64,000 nucleotides of DNA, taken from positions 4,030,001-4,094,000 of the forward strand of contig NZ_CP043318.1 of NCBI RefSeq assembly GCF_001984825.2, written 5' to 3'. Below are positions 1 through 10,777 of the stretch, one piece after another. Under the pieces are notes generated by a model. The model was not told the origin of the DNA, ran no database searches, and was given only the letters and a program-made list of their open reading frames with translations. This DNA comes from Enterobacter chengduensis (GTDB taxonomy: Bacteria > Pseudomonadota > Gammaproteobacteria > Enterobacterales > Enterobacteriaceae). Position 1 is the first letter of the stretch, and each line of letters begins with the position of its first letter. The position numbers were made by a program, and so were the translations under genes.

Positions 1-229
1 CTGCGTCCTTCAGTAGCGCCACGCTGCGCTGATGAAAAAGCGCGCCCGCCTCGGTTAACGTCAGGCGACGGGTGGAGCGCAGCAGCAGCGTAACGCCCAG
101 CTCATCTTCAAGCTGGCGAATATTGAAGCTGACCACGGCTTTCGTCAGCCCCATAGCCTCGGCCGCGGCAGTGAAACTGCCGGTATCGGCCACCGCGACA
201 AACATCTGCGCCCGCTGGAGGTTAATCAT
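1..229 (-). CDS. LysR-family transcriptional regulator, N-terminal part
   Basis: Only the first 76 codons are inside the window; the rest lies beyond position 1. The product begins MINLQRAQMFVAVADTGSFT and continues through a winged helix-turn-helix (residues about 1-60) with the LysR signature AAAEAMGLTKAVVSFNIRQL. This is the DNA-binding domain; the effector-binding domain is not visible. It is divergent from the MFS transporter gene at 337, with a perfect palindrome in the 107 bp between them, so it probably controls that transporter and itself. The ligand is unknown. The start is the ATG at 229. Confidence 0.85.
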   Translation of the reverse strand, partial: MINLQRAQMFVAVADTGSFTAAAEAMGLTKAVVSFNIRQLEDELGVTLLLRSTRRLTLTEAGALFHQRSVALLKDA

Positions 230-241
230 CTTACGCCTTTA

Positions 242-264
242 ACTGTCAAAATATTTTTGACAGT
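242..264. promoter_or_regulatory. Candidate LysR operator (perfect palindrome)
   Basis: Arms ACTGTCAAAA and TTTTGACAGT are perfect 10-bp inverted repeats separated by TAT. The site contains LysR-type T-N11-A spacing and lies between the divergent LysR and MFS genes. TTGACA occurs on both strands inside the arms, so the operator may overlap -35 elements. No convincing -10 was found. Confidence 0.6.
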
Positions 265-336
265 ATATCGCGCTTTGCCAGGTTTATCCGTGCCTCCCGG
301 ATCGATACGATACGCCACCTCACCGGAGGATCCACC

Positions 337-1539
337 ATGACGTATCGCAGCAAAGTCGCCGCTGTTTATCTGCTGGGCTTTTTTCTTGATTTGATCAACA
401 TGTTTATTGCCAGCGTCGCCTTCCCGGCAATGGCTCACGCCTTTAACACCACGCCTTCAGCGCTTGCCTGGGTCAGTAACGGGTACATTGCCGGCCTGAC
501 GCTGGTGATCCCGTTCAGCAGCATCCTCACGCGCCGCATCGGACCAAAGCGCGTCATCCTGCTCTCGCTTTTTCTGTTCAGCGCAGCCTCTGCGGCGGCG
601 GGCCTGTCTGCTACGCTTGAAGGTCTGATCGCCTGGCGCGTACTCCAGGGCGTGGGAGGTGGGTTATTGATCCCCGTAGGACAGGCGCTGACCTGGCAAC
701 AGTTTAAACCTCACGAGCGCGCCAAGCTCTCCTCGGCGGTGATGCTGGTCGCGTTGCTTGCCCCCGCCTGCTCCCCTGCTATCGGGGGCCTGCTGGTGCA
801 GGCGCTAAGCTGGCGGTGGATATTTTTCGCCACGCTACCGGTTGCTGTCGCGACCTTTGTGCTGGCCTGCCTGTGGCTTAAACACGAAATGCCCGCGATG
901 AAAACGGCCAGACTGCTAAACCTGCCGTTGCTTGCGAACCCGCTTTTGCGCTTCTCTATGCTGGTCTATATCTGCGTACCCGGCATGTTTATTGGGGTGA
1001 ACGTTACGGGGATGTTTTATCTTCAGCAGGTGGCGCACATGAGTCCGGCCGCGACGGGGATGCTCATGCTGCCGTGGTCCGTGGCATCTTTTGTCGCCAT
1101 CACGGCAACGGGACGCTATTTTAACCGTATCGGCCCCCGGCCGCTGATCGTCTTCGGCTGCCTGCTGCAGGCGACGGGTATTCTGCTTTTGGTTAACGTC
1201 AGTTCAGCTACGCTGCTCCCTGCCGTTGCGTTTACCCTGATGGGCGCGGGGGGAAGCCTGTGCAGCAGTACGGCTCAGAGCAGCGCGTTTCTGACGACGC
1301 GCCCGGAAGAGATGCCGGATGCCAGCGCGCTGTGGAACCTTAATCGTCAGCTGAGCTTTTTTGGCGGAGCCCTGCTGCTGGCGCAGGCGCTGAACCTGGC
1401 ACAGACCTGGCTAACGCCGCTCGCCGCATGGCACGGGATGTTTATTTTTGCCGCAGGCATGACCTTGCTGCCTGTACTGTATGCTTTTCGTCTTAACAAT
1501 ACGCAGGTGCTGAGCCAGCTGCGACAGGAGAATGCATGA
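337..1539 (+). CDS. MFS drug-efflux-type transporter (DHA2/EmrB-like)
   Basis: A 400-residue inner-membrane protein with about 12 hydrophobic segments. The motif A-like loop ILTRRIGPKR (residues about 63-72) and the GxxLxxPxxG-type segment VLQGVGGGLLIPVGQAL are typical of proton-coupled multidrug MFS exporters. It opens with LLGFFLDLINMFIASVAFP, which resembles EmrB/QacA proteins, although those usually have 14 segments and about 500 residues. The start follows a GGAGGA ribosome site. It is divergent from the LysR gene and overlaps the next gene by ATGA. The substrate cannot be read from the sequence. Confidence 0.85.
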   Translation: MTYRSKVAAVYLLGFFLDLINMFIASVAFPAMAHAFNTTPSALAWVSNGYIAGLTLVIPFSSILTRRIGPKRVILLSLFLFSAASAAAGLSATLEGLIAWRVLQGVGGGLLIPVGQALTWQQFKPHERAKLSSAVMLVALLAPACSPAIGGLLVQALSWRWIFFATLPVAVATFVLACLWLKHEMPAMKTARLLNLPLLANPLLRFSMLVYICVPGMFIGVNVTGMFYLQQVAHMSPAATGMLMLPWSVASFVAITATGRYFNRIGPRPLIVFGCLLQATGILLLVNVSSATLLPAVAFTLMGAGGSLCSSTAQSSAFLTTRPEEMPDASALWNLNRQLSFFGGALLLAQALNLAQTWLTPLAAWHGMFIFAAGMTLLPVLYAFRLNNTQVLSQLRQENA

Positions 1540-1913
1540 CGCCTTTCGAACACGACATTATCGACCTCCACATTGCGCTTGAAGAGTGGTTAGGCAAAGG
1601 GGAAGGCGACCCCGATGCCCTGCTCGCCCGCTTCGGTCCAGATTTTCTGATGATCCCGCCGGGCGGTGCTCATATCGACTATAGCGGCCTGGCCAGCTTT
1701 CTGGAAAACCAGCGCGGAAGCCGTCCCGGACTGAAGATCGTCATTGATGAACTCTCCACGATCCAGCGCTGGGAGGGGGGCGCGGTGCTTCACTACCGGG
1801 AGACGCAAACCCGGCCAGAGCTGCCCGTCAACGTGCGCTGGTCAACCGCGGTGCTCAGTCAGGAAGGCGATCGGATAGTTTGGCGTCTACTGCACGAAAC
1901 GGCCCAGCCGTAA
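1536..1913 (+). CDS. NTF2-like / DUF4440 family protein
   Basis: A 125-residue soluble protein. The pattern of an N-terminal helix (HDIIDLHIALEEWLG), then FGPDFLMIPPGG and alternating strands ending in RWSTAVLSQEGDRIVWRLLHET, fits the cone-shaped NTF2/SnoaL fold often annotated DUF4440. Such proteins bind small hydrophobic ligands or have isomerase-like activity, but no catalytic set is recognisable here. Its ATG overlaps the transporter's stop codon (ATGA), so the two are translationally coupled and probably handle the same compound. A terminator follows directly. Confidence 0.65.
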   Translation: MTPFEHDIIDLHIALEEWLGKGEGDPDALLARFGPDFLMIPPGGAHIDYSGLASFLENQRGSRPGLKIVIDELSTIQRWEGGAVLHYRETQTRPELPVNVRWSTAVLSQEGDRIVWRLLHETAQP

Positions 1914-1921
1914 CGCAAAAG

Positions 1922-1952
1922 AAAAAGGCCCGTCTCACGACGGGCCTTTTTT
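1922..1952. terminator. Bidirectional intrinsic terminator
   Basis: GC stem GGCCCGTC/GACGGGCC with flanking A and T tracts lies between two convergent genes (the NTF2-like gene and rpoS), so it can end transcription from both sides. Confidence 0.9.
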
Positions 1953-1965
1953 GACGAAAGGTTGC

Positions 1966-2958
1966 TTATTCGCGGAACAGCGCTTCGATATTCAGACCTT
2001 GCCCCTGCAGGATTTCACGCAGGCGGCGCAGACCTTCAACCTGAATCTGACGAACACGTTCACGGGTCAGGCCAATTTCACGGCCGACGTCTTCCAGTGT
2101 CGCAGCTTCATACCCCAGTAAACCGAAACGACGTGCCAGCACTTCACGCTGTTTGGCGTTCAGTTCGAACAGCCATTTGACGATGCTCTGCTTCATGTCA
2201 TCGTCCTGCGTGGTGTCTTCCGGACCGTTGTCTTTTTCATCGGCCAGGATGTCCAGCAGCGCTTTTTCGGAATCGCCACCCAGCGGTGTGTCAACCGAGG
2301 TAATGCGCTCGTTGAGACGCAGCATACGGCTTACGTCATCAACCGGTTTATCGAGTTGTTCGGCAATTTCTTCTGCGCTTGGCTCGTGGTCCAGCTTATG
2401 GGACAACTCGCGCGCGGTACGCAGATACACGTTCAACTCTTTGACGATGTGGATCGGCAGGCGGATCGTACGGGTCTGGTTCATAATAGCCCGTTCGATG
2501 GTCTGACGAATCCACCAGGTCGCGTAGGTTGAGAAACGGAACCCGCGTTCCGGGTCAAACTTCTCAACTGCGCGGATGAGGCCTAAGTTACCCTCTTCAA
2601 TCAGGTCCAGCAGGGCCAGACCACGATTGCCGTAACGGCGGGCAATTTTCACGACCAGTCGCAGGTTACTTTCAATCATGCGACGACGCGAGGCAACATC
2701 ACCACGCAAAGCACGACGTGCGAAATAGACTTCTTCTTCGGCCGTTAGCAGTGGGGAGTAACCAATCTCCCCAAGGTAAAGCTGAGTCGCGTCCAGTACA
2801 CGCTGTGTGGCGCCCTGCGATAACAGCTCTTCTTCAGCCAAATCGTTATCACTGGGTTCCTCTTCTACTAAGGCTTTTTCGTCAAAAGCCTCTACTCCGT
2901 TCTCATCAAATTCCGCGTCTTCATTTAAATCATGAACTTTCAGCGTATTCTGACTCAT
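1966..2958 (-). CDS. rpoS: RNA polymerase sigma factor RpoS (sigma-38)
   Basis: This is the stationary-phase and general-stress sigma factor. The 330 residues match the E. coli length. Region 2 (about 110-160, including [17 protein letters not shown]) recognises the -10 element, and the region 4 helix-turn-helix (about 286-313, [13 protein letters not shown]) recognises -35. The RssB/ClpXP recognition lysine K173 is present in HIVKEL. The start chosen is the ATG at 2958, preceded by AGGAG; an upstream in-frame ATG at 3006 would add 16 residues with no homology. In E. coli the main rpoS promoter lies inside nlpD, which is immediately upstream here too. The gene appears intact, with none of the rpoS disruptions common in cultured isolates. 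Confidence 0.98.
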   Translation of the reverse strand: MSQNTLKVHDLNEDAEFDENGVEAFDEKALVEEEPSDNDLAEEELLSQGATQRVLDATQLYLGEIGYSPLLTAEEEVYFARRALRGDVASRRRMIESNLRLVVKIARRYGNRGLALLDLIEEGNLGLIRAVEKFDPERGFRFSTYATWWIRQTIERAIMNQTRTIRLPIHIVKELNVYLRTARELSHKLDHEPSAEEIAEQLDKPVDDVSRMLRLNERITSVDTPLGGDSEKALLDILADEKDNGPEDTTQDDDMKQSIVKWLFELNAKQREVLARRFGLLGYEAATLEDVGREIGLTRERVRQIQVEGLRRLREILQGQGLNIEALFRE

Positions 2959-3017
2959 AAGGTGGCTCCTACCCGTGATCCCTGAACGAGACACCCCGGC
3001 TGGCATGCCCCGTCAAA

Positions 3018-4142
3018 TTATCGCTGCGGCAAGTACTGCAGCGGGTTTACGGATTTCCCCTTGTAACGAATTTCAAAATGCAAGCGTGTAGAACTGGTTC
3101 CGGTGCTACCCATGGTAGCGATTTTTTGCCCCGCCTTAACTTCTTGTTGTTCCCGGACCAGCATTGTGTCGTTATGGGCGTAGGCACTCAGGTAATCATC
3201 GTTATGTTTGATGATAATAAGATTACCGTAACCGCGCAGAGCGTTACCGGCATACACAACGCGCCCGTCTGCGGTCGCGATGATAGCCTGTCCTTTACTC
3301 CCTGCGATATCGATCCCTTTATTTCCCCCTTCGGAGGAAGAGAAGTTCTCGATAACCTTGCCGTCAGTTGGCCAGCGCCATGCAGAGATTGGCGAACTGG
3401 AGGTCATACTGCTGGCAGTCGGTTCAGTAGAGCTAACCACAGGTGCCGTTACCGGTGCTGTGACAGTAGTCGCAGTCCCTTTATTATTCGGCAACATTTT
3501 GTTAGCAGTCTGATCACCTGAGTCCTCAGAATACGTAATTACAGGTTGTGAAGCAACCACCGTGGTGGATTTTTGTGCAGGCTTAACGCTGTTATTTTGA
3601 GCCGTTACGTCGGCCGCTGAAACGGTGTTGCCAGGCGTCAGCGGCGTGCCCGTCGCGTTGCCTACCTGGAGCGTTTGCCCGACTTCCAGACCGTATGGGG
3701 CCTGGACGTTATTGCGCTGTGCGAGGTCGCGGAAATCGTTCCCGGTGATCCACGCAATGTAGAACAGCGTATCGCCGCGTTTCACGGTATAGGTGCTGCC
3801 GCCGGTGTAGCTGCCTTTCGGAATGTTCCCATACTGGCGGTTATAGACTATGCGGCCATTTTGGGTCTGAACAGGTTGTTCAACTGGCTGAACCTGCATT
3901 GGCTGTGTAACAGGATGTTGCACAGGCTGAATCTGTGGTGTTTGCTGCGGCGCAGCGGTACCCATTTTAGGCGGCGGCGTGATTAACATTCCGCTGGACG
4001 TGTTACCGGAGCCGCTGTTTCCACCGACGGAACTGACCGGCGCAGGCGCGTTGTTAGAACTTGTACAGCCTGCCAGCCAGAGTGAAACCAGTGATAATGC
4101 CGCAACACGGCTGATGGTGAATTTAGGGCTTCCCGCGCTCAT
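3018..4142 (-). CDS. nlpD: Murein hydrolase activator NlpD (lipoprotein)
   Basis: An outer-membrane lipoprotein of 374 residues (E. coli 379). The signal peptide ends in the lipobox LAGC (Cys at about 26), followed by a Pro/Gln-rich linker, a LysM peptidoglycan-binding domain (about 117-160, [14 protein letters not shown]) and a C-terminal LytM/M23 domain. The metal site is degenerate: [10 protein letters not shown] lacks the usual His, while RLHFEIR remains. This is the known signature of an activator rather than an enzyme; NlpD switches on the amidase AmiC, which is encoded at 59122 in this window. It lies 59 bp upstream of rpoS, and in E. coli it carries the rpoS promoter inside its coding sequence. 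Confidence 0.97.
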   Translation of the reverse strand: MSAGSPKFTISRVAALSLVSLWLAGCTSSNNAPAPVSSVGGNSGSGNTSSGMLITPPPKMGTAAPQQTPQIQPVQHPVTQPMQVQPVEQPVQTQNGRIVYNRQYGNIPKGSYTGGSTYTVKRGDTLFYIAWITGNDFRDLAQRNNVQAPYGLEVGQTLQVGNATGTPLTPGNTVSAADVTAQNNSVKPAQKSTTVVASQPVITYSEDSGDQTANKMLPNNKGTATTVTAPVTAPVVSSTEPTASSMTSSSPISAWRWPTDGKVIENFSSSEGGNKGIDIAGSKGQAIIATADGRVVYAGNALRGYGNLIIIKHNDDYLSAYAHNDTMLVREQQEVKAGQKIATMGSTGTSSTRLHFEIRYKGKSVNPLQYLPQR

Positions 4143-4258
4143 TTATCCCCCAGGAATGTGTTAACTACCAGTGACTTAAAATTTACCGTGATGGCACGAA
4201 TCTTTCGCGCCACACCATACGCTGAATTTGCCTTAATAACCCTGGATAAATCCGAGTC

Positions 4259-5620
<1,362 letters not shown>

Positions 5621-5640
<20 letters not shown>

Positions 5641-6670
5641 AATCACCCGAGGTGTTGATAAGTTCCCTGACAACGCTGGTGGCAAAGCTACCTGCCGGCA
5701 GCCAGAAGCGTAACTCGACGGTTATGTCATCCCACCAGTTCCAGCTTAGCTGCTGCGGGTAGAGCAGCATCGCGCGGCGTGCCGCGTCGACTTTTTCCCG
5801 CACCAGCAAGGATTGCAGTTCTGGCGCATCCGCTACGGCTGACTGCTCGGCGGCGAGGGCGTCGCCCTGCGTTCCCCAGTCGCCCGTACCGGGCAACGCG
5901 GCGGTGATCATCAGCGCTTTTGCGTCCACGCGCGACTGCACATCGGCCATCTCTTCGGCCGTTGCCACAAACCAGCTTCCGCGTCCCGCTAATTGTAGCG
6001 CATCGCCAACAACAACTTGATTCGCGTCCGGTTTTTTCAGCCTTTCGCTCACAATCTGATTAAACAACGCGCTGCGGGCCGCCGACAACCAAAAACTGCG
6101 TTTATTCCTGTCCCGCACCGGCGCATCGCTTTGCGCCCAGCGCAGTGCGCCCTGCAGGTTATTGCCGCCAATGCCAAAGCGCTGTGCGCCAAAGTAGTTC
6201 GGCACGCCGCGTTCATTGATAGCGTTTAGCCGTTTTTCAACGTCGTCACGGTTTGTCACTTCGCGCAGCACGAGGGTAAACGCGTTACCTTTCAACGCGC
6301 CCAGTCGCAGCTTGCGCTTGTGGCGGGCAAACTCCAGTACCTTACAGCCCTCAAGCTCAAATTTGCTTAAATCAGGCATCGTATTGCCGGGAACGCGCGC
6401 GCAGAGCCACTGTTCAGTGACGGCGTGTTTATCTTTTTGCCCGGCAAAGCTCACTTCGCGGGCATGAATTTTGAGGAATTTTGCCAGCGCGTCGGCCACA
6501 AAGCGGGTATTGCAGCCATTTTTCAGAATACGCACCAGGATATGTTCGCCTTCGCCATCCGGCTCAAAGCCCAGGTCCTCGACCACGAGGAAATCTTCAG
6601 GGCTGGCTTTCAGCACGCCGTTCCCCTGCGGTTTGCCGTGCAGGTACGTCAGGTTGTCGAAGTCCGTCAT
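5621..6670 (-). CDS. truD: tRNA pseudouridine(13) synthase TruD
   Basis: Converts uridine 13 of tRNA-Glu to pseudouridine. The 349-residue protein has the TruD-specific catalytic segment [14 protein letters not shown] with nucleophile Asp80, and the family segment NYFGAQRFG that places it in the TruD/Pus7 fold. Its start abuts the end of ispF (ATGA-type overlap of 4 bp) and its 3' end overlaps surE, so it sits in one tightly packed ispD-ispF-truD-surE-pcm run. Confidence 0.97.
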
Positions 6671-7146
6671 TTGCTCGCCTTCAGCAGCAGCGCCACGGCT
6701 TCACAGGCAATCCCTTCGCCGCGCCCGGTAAAGCCCAGCTTTTCGGTCGTTGTCGCTTTGACGTTCACGTCGTCCATATGGCAGCCCAGATCTTCTGCAA
6801 TAAACACGCGCATCTGCGGAATGTGCGGCAGCATTTTCGGCGCCTGGGCAATAATCGTCACGTCGACGTTGCCGAGGGTGTAGCCTTTCGCCTGAATGCG
6901 GCGCCACGCTTCGCGCAGCAGCTCGCGGCTGTCTGCGCCTTTAAATGCCGGGTCGGTGTCCGGGAACAGCTTGCCGATATCCCCCAGCGCGGCCGCGCCA
7001 AGCAGGGCGTCGGTCAGCGCATGCAGCGCCACGTCGCCATCAGAATGCGCCAGCAGACCCTTTTCATAAGGAATACGCACGCCGCCAATGATAATTGGGC
7101 CTTCTCCGCCAAAGGCGTGTACATCAAAACCGTGTCCAATTCGCAT
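6667..7146 (-). CDS. ispF: 2-C-methyl-D-erythritol 2,4-cyclodiphosphate synthase
   Basis: The fifth step of the MEP isoprenoid pathway: cyclises CDP-methylerythritol phosphate and releases CMP. The 159-residue subunit has metal ligands Asp8 and His10 (GHGFDVHAF) and His42 ([20 protein letters not shown]). It directly follows ispD, sharing the boundary base at 7146, so the two MEP enzymes are coupled. Confidence 0.98.
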   Translation of the reverse strand: MRIGHGFDVHAFGGEGPIIIGGVRIPYEKGLLAHSDGDVALHALTDALLGAAALGDIGKLFPDTDPAFKGADSRELLREAWRRIQAKGYTLGNVDVTIIAQAPKMLPHIPQMRVFIAEDLGCHMDDVNVKATTTEKLGFTGRGEGIACEAVALLLKASK

Positions 7147-7856
7147 TATGCCTTCTCCTGATGGGTCGAACGGGTAAGATAGAATTCCGCGAGCTGTAAA
7201 TCTTCCGGACGCGTCACTTTAATATTATCAGCACGTCCTTCAACAAGCGTTGGGTGGAAGCCGCAATACTCCAGCGCAGAGGCTTCGTCCGTAATGGTCG
7301 CACCTTCTTTAAGCGCTCGCGTTAAGCAGTCGTGGAGTAGTTCGCGGGGGAAAAACTGGGGCGTCAGCGCGTGCCATAAATCGACGCGATCGACGGTGTG
7401 GGCAATAGCCTGTTTGCCCGGCTCGGCACGCTTCATGGTGTCGCGCACCGGCGCGGCTAGAATCCCGCCAACCTTGCTGGTTTCGCTCAGCGCCAGCAGG
7501 CGCGCAAGGTCGTCCTGATGCAGGCACGGACGCGCCGCGTCATGCACCAGTACCCAGGGCGCGTTTCCGGCAGCCTGGATGCCCGCCAAAACGGAATCGG
7601 CGCGCTCGGCGCCACCGTCAACGACGGTAATCTGTGGATGATTTGCCAGCGGTAGCTGCGCGAACCGCGCATCGCCAGGGCTGATAGCGATGATCACACG
7701 CGTCACCCGTGGGTGCGCCAACAGCGCGGCCACGGCGTGCTCGAGGATCGTTTTATCGCCAATAGAGAGGTATTGCTTGGGACATTCTGTCTGCATGCGC
7801 CGGCCAAAACCTGCGGCTGGCACCACGGCGCATACGTCCGAAAAAGTTACTGCCAT
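7146..7856 (-). CDS. ispD: 2-C-methyl-D-erythritol 4-phosphate cytidylyltransferase
   Basis: The third step of the MEP pathway: joins CTP and methylerythritol 4-phosphate. The nucleotide-binding motif PAAGFGRRM is near residues 14-22, with HDAARP and the C-terminal [11 protein letters not shown] also present. The ATG at 7856 gives the 236 residues of the E. coli protein; an upstream in-frame start at 7919 overlaps ftsB and is not conserved. It follows ftsB by 19 bp. Confidence 0.97.
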   Translation of the reverse strand: MAVTFSDVCAVVPAAGFGRRMQTECPKQYLSIGDKTILEHAVAALLAHPRVTRVIIAISPGDARFAQLPLANHPQITVVDGGAERADSVLAGIQAAGNAPWVLVHDAARPCLHQDDLARLLALSETSKVGGILAAPVRDTMKRAEPGKQAIAHTVDRVDLWHALTPQFFPRELLHDCLTRALKEGATITDEASALEYCGFHPTLVEGRADNIKVTRPEDLQLAEFYLTRSTHQEKA

Positions 7857-7875
7857 GTCGTAATCCTGGGCCTGA

Positions 7876-8187
7876 TTATCGATTGTTTTGTGCTGAGCCC
7901 TGATTGCGTTTAGACGCATCCGGTACCAGACGATAAAAGGTTTCGCCCGGCTTAGTCATACTGAGTTCATTGCGTGCGCGTTCCTCAATCGCCTCTTGCC
8001 CGCCATTGAGGTCATCAATTTCAGCAAAGAGTTGATCGTTTCGCGCCTTAAGTTTGGCGTTTGTTGCCTGCTGAGCCGCAACGTCATCGCTCACCCGGCT
8101 GTAGTCGTGCAGTCCGTTCTTACCGAACCACAGCGAATATTGCAGCCAGATTAGCAAAGCCAGCAACAGCAGCGTTAGTTTACCCAT
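7876..8187 (-). CDS. ftsB: Cell division protein FtsB
   Basis: A bitopic inner-membrane protein of 103 residues that forms the FtsQ-FtsB-FtsL complex activating septal peptidoglycan synthesis. One N-terminal membrane segment (about 3-21, [19 protein letters not shown]) is followed by a periplasmic coiled coil (about 30-70, [18 protein letters not shown]). It is the first gene of the ftsB-ispD-ispF run; the 166 bp upstream probably holds its promoter. Confidence 0.96.
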   Translation of the reverse strand: MGKLTLLLLALLIWLQYSLWFGKNGLHDYSRVSDDVAAQQATNAKLKARNDQLFAEIDDLNGGQEAIEERARNELSMTKPGETFYRLVPDASKRNQGSAQNNR

Positions 8188-8353
8188 CCTGCCCCCTGAA
8201 AAACGGCATCATCATCCCAAGACTTCCCCAGAGCACTACGCCGGGGTAACAGAGATGCCGCAACATCGCGGGCAAATGTACCACATTTTTTCCGCAGAAT
8301 CGTCCTGCACAATATCGTTACACAGTTGGTTACGGTTTGAATTATGGCTGAAG

Positions 8354-8680
8354 TTAGCCCATGAGCCACAAAAATAACAGACCAAACATCAGAACCACCG
8401 TCACAATCGTGACCACGGTGCTGTACAGGATCTTACCATTGAGCAGCGAATGAAGCGCAATGCCGACGACAACCGCCACGGGCATCAGCGCCAGAAAGAA
8501 AGGCCAGGTGTAGAGAAAGAAGAACAGCGTGTTGCCGCCGTAGATAAGAAACGGAATGCCCAGCGCCAGCAACCATGAGACGAACCCGATGATGGCCCCA
8601 GGAAATGACCAGGTCGTTTCGTCGTCGGTCGCGAGCGGTTCCGACCCGGTGGTGGTGATGTAATGTTCACTGTTGCGCAT
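8354..8680 (-). CDS. ygbE: DUF3561 inner-membrane protein YgbE
   Basis: A 108-residue protein with three predicted membrane segments (about 25-46, 50-73 and 83-106), collinear with E. coli YgbE along its whole length, including TLFFFLYTWPFFLALMPVAV. Its function is unknown. It stands between cysC and ftsB as in E. coli, separated from cysC by a perfect hairpin without a T tract. Confidence 0.9.
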   Translation of the reverse strand: MRNSEHYITTTGSEPLATDDETTWSFPGAIIGFVSWLLALGIPFLIYGGNTLFFFLYTWPFFLALMPVAVVVGIALHSLLNGKILYSTVVTIVTVVLMFGLLFLWLMG

Positions 8681-8703
8681 AGCTAATCCTGTGACCGTGA
8701 CTC

Positions 8704-8732
8704 ATCGTTCGGGAAGACAGCTCCCGAACGAT
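8704..8732. repeat. Perfect 11-bp hairpin between cysC and ygbE
   Basis: Arms ATCGTTCGGGA and TCCCGAACGAT with a 7-nt loop. There is no T tract on either side, so it is not a classical intrinsic terminator. It may be a 3'-end stabilising or processing hairpin for the cys mRNA. Confidence 0.6.
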
Positions 8733-8738
8733 ACCGTC

Positions 8739-9344
8739 TCAGGATCTGATAATATCGTCCCGTCTGAGCAGGTCTAATAATTGGCTTACTAAATTTGTTA
8801 CCAATTGTTGACCTTCCAGGTGAATTTCAGGCGATTCAGGCGCTTCGTACACCGCGTCAATGCCGGTGAAGTTGCGCAGTTCTCCGGCCCGCGCTTTTTT
8901 GTACAGCCCTTTCGGGTCGCGCGCTTCACAAATTTCCAGCGGCGTATCGACAAACACCTCGATAAAGCGATCCTGGCCCACGCGTTCGCGCACCGTCTGG
9001 CGCTCGGCGCGGTGCGGAGAGATAAACGCGGTCAGCACCACCAGCCCGGCGTCAGCCATCAGGCTGGCGACTTCGCCCACCCGACGGATGTTCTCTTTGC
9101 GGTCGTCGTCGCTAAACCCTAAATCGCTGCACAGGCCGTGACGCACGTTGTCGCCATCCAGCAGGTAGGTGCTTACGCCCTGCTGATGCAACGCCTCTTC
9201 CAGCGCGCCCGCCACCGTTGATTTACCCGAGCCGGACAGCCCGGTAAACCACAGCACCACCCCACGGTGACCGTGGAGCTGTTCGCGCTGCGCGACGGTG
9301 ACCGGATGAGGATGCCAGACGACGTTCTCATCATGAGCGGCCAT
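8739..9344 (-). CDS. cysC: Adenylyl-sulfate kinase
   Basis: Phosphorylates APS to PAPS in sulfate activation. It has 201 residues as in E. coli. The P-loop GLSGSGKS is at 35-42, DGDNVRHGL follows at about 63, and the loop [10 protein letters not shown] carries the Ser that is phosphorylated in the family. Its first base coincides with the last base of cysN, the usual coupling in cysDNC. It is the last gene of the cysGDNC run. Confidence 0.98.
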   Translation of the reverse strand: MAAHDENVVWHPHPVTVAQREQLHGHRGVVLWFTGLSGSGKSTVAGALEEALHQQGVSTYLLDGDNVRHGLCSDLGFSDDDRKENIRRVGEVASLMADAGLVVLTAFISPHRAERQTVRERVGQDRFIEVFVDTPLEICEARDPKGLYKKARAGELRNFTGIDAVYEAPESPEIHLEGQQLVTNLVSQLLDLLRRDDIIRS

Positions 9345-10768
9345 TATTTGCCTCCCAGCAGATCGCGCGCGCCCCAGTGCGGGAAGTGTTTACGCACCAG
9401 CGCGTTCAGCTCCAGCTCGAAGGCGCTGAATTCAGAAGCAACGGTCGCCTGCTCGTTTGGTTCACGAACCATCCCCGCGCCGACGGTAACGTTAGTCAGA
9501 CGGTCGATAAAAATCAGCCCGCCCGTAACCGGGTTCTGCTGATACGGGTCCAGCACCAGCGGTTCGTCGAAGGTGAGATCGACCAGACCAATACCGTTCA
9601 GCGGGAGCTCGCTCACGTCACGGTGGGTCAGGTTGTTGATGTCCACCTGGAACTGAATGCCGTCCACGCGGGCGCGGGTTTTCTTGCCCGCAATTTTGAT
9701 GTCGTAGCTTTGGCCTGCGGTCAGGGGCTGTTCCGCCATCCACACCACGTCCACGGACGCACCCTGCACGGCCGCCAGCGTTTCCTGCGCGTCGACCAGC
9801 AGGTCGCCCCGACTGATATCAATTTCGTCTTTAAGCACCAGCGTAACCGCTTCACCGGCACCCGCTTCCTGCAGGTCACCGTCGAAGGTGACGATGCGCG
9901 CGATGGTGGATTCCACGCCGGACGGCAGCACCTTAACGCGCTGGCCGACCTTCACGGAGCCTGACGCGAGGGTGCCCGAGAAGCCGCGGAAATCGAGGTT
10001 TGGACGATTCACGTACTGCACCGGGAAGCGCATCGGCTGAGTGTCGACCACGCGCTGAATCTCAACGGTTTCCAGCACCTCCAGCAGCGTCGGACCGCTG
10101 TACCACGGCATGTTCGCGCTCTGGGAGGCGACGTTATCCCCTTCCAGCGCCGAGAGCGGCACAAAGCGAATGTCCAGGTTGCCCGGCAGCTGTTCGGCAA
10201 AGGTCAGGTAGCTCTGGCGGATCTCCTCGAACGTCTCTTCGCTGAAGTTCACCAGATCCATCTTGTTGACCGCCACCACCAGGTGTTTGATCCCCAGCAG
10301 CGTCGAGATAAAGCTGTGACGACGGGTCTGATCCAGCACGCCTTTACGCGCGTCCATCAGCAGGATCGCCAGGTCGCAGGTGGATGCGCCGGTCGCCATG
10401 TTACGGGTGTACTGCTCGTGCCCCGGGGTGTCGGCGATAATAAATTTGCGCTTCTCGGTGGAGAAGTAGCGGTAGGCCACGTCGATGGTGATGCCCTGCT
10501 CGCGCTCCGCCTGCAGGCCGTCCACCAGCAGGGCCAGGTCGAGCTTTTCACCCTGGGTACCGTGACGCTTGCTGTCGTTGTGCAGAGAAGAGAGCTGATC
10601 TTCGTAAATCTGGCGCGTATCGTGCAGCAGGCGGCCAATCAGGGTACTTTTCCCGTCATCCACGCTGCCGCAGGTCAGAAAACGCAGCAGGCTTTTGTGT
10701 TGTTGCGCGTGCAGGTACGCTTCCACGCCGCCTTCGTTGGCAATTTGTTCAGCAATAGTGGTGTTCAT
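9344..10768 (-). CDS. cysN: Sulfate adenylyltransferase subunit 1 (GTPase)
   Basis: The regulatory GTPase subunit of ATP sulfurylase, which couples GTP hydrolysis to APS formation by CysD. The 474-residue protein (E. coli 475) has an EF-Tu-like G domain: P-loop GSVDDGKS at 34-41, [11 protein letters not shown] (G3) and NKMDL (G4), followed by two beta-barrel domains. It starts 9 bp after cysD. The C-terminal kinase domain found in NodQ-type fusions is absent; the kinase is the separate cysC. Confidence 0.98.
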   Translation of the reverse strand: MNTTIAEQIANEGGVEAYLHAQQHKSLLRFLTCGSVDDGKSTLIGRLLHDTRQIYEDQLSSLHNDSKRHGTQGEKLDLALLVDGLQAEREQGITIDVAYRYFSTEKRKFIIADTPGHEQYTRNMATGASTCDLAILLMDARKGVLDQTRRHSFISTLLGIKHLVVAVNKMDLVNFSEETFEEIRQSYLTFAEQLPGNLDIRFVPLSALEGDNVASQSANMPWYSGPTLLEVLETVEIQRVVDTQPMRFPVQYVNRPNLDFRGFSGTLASGSVKVGQRVKVLPSGVESTIARIVTFDGDLQEAGAGEAVTLVLKDEIDISRGDLLVDAQETLAAVQGASVDVVWMAEQPLTAGQSYDIKIAGKKTRARVDGIQFQVDINNLTHRDVSELPLNGIGLVDLTFDEPLVLDPYQQNPVTGGLIFIDRLTNVTVGAGMVREPNEQATVASEFSAFELELNALVRKHFPHWGARDLLGGK

Positions 10769-10777
10769 GGCGGCTCC

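Noticed and set aside
8175..8369. 64-codon minus-strand frame between ygbE and ftsB
   Set aside because: No ribosome site or recognisable product; probably the ftsB promoter region.
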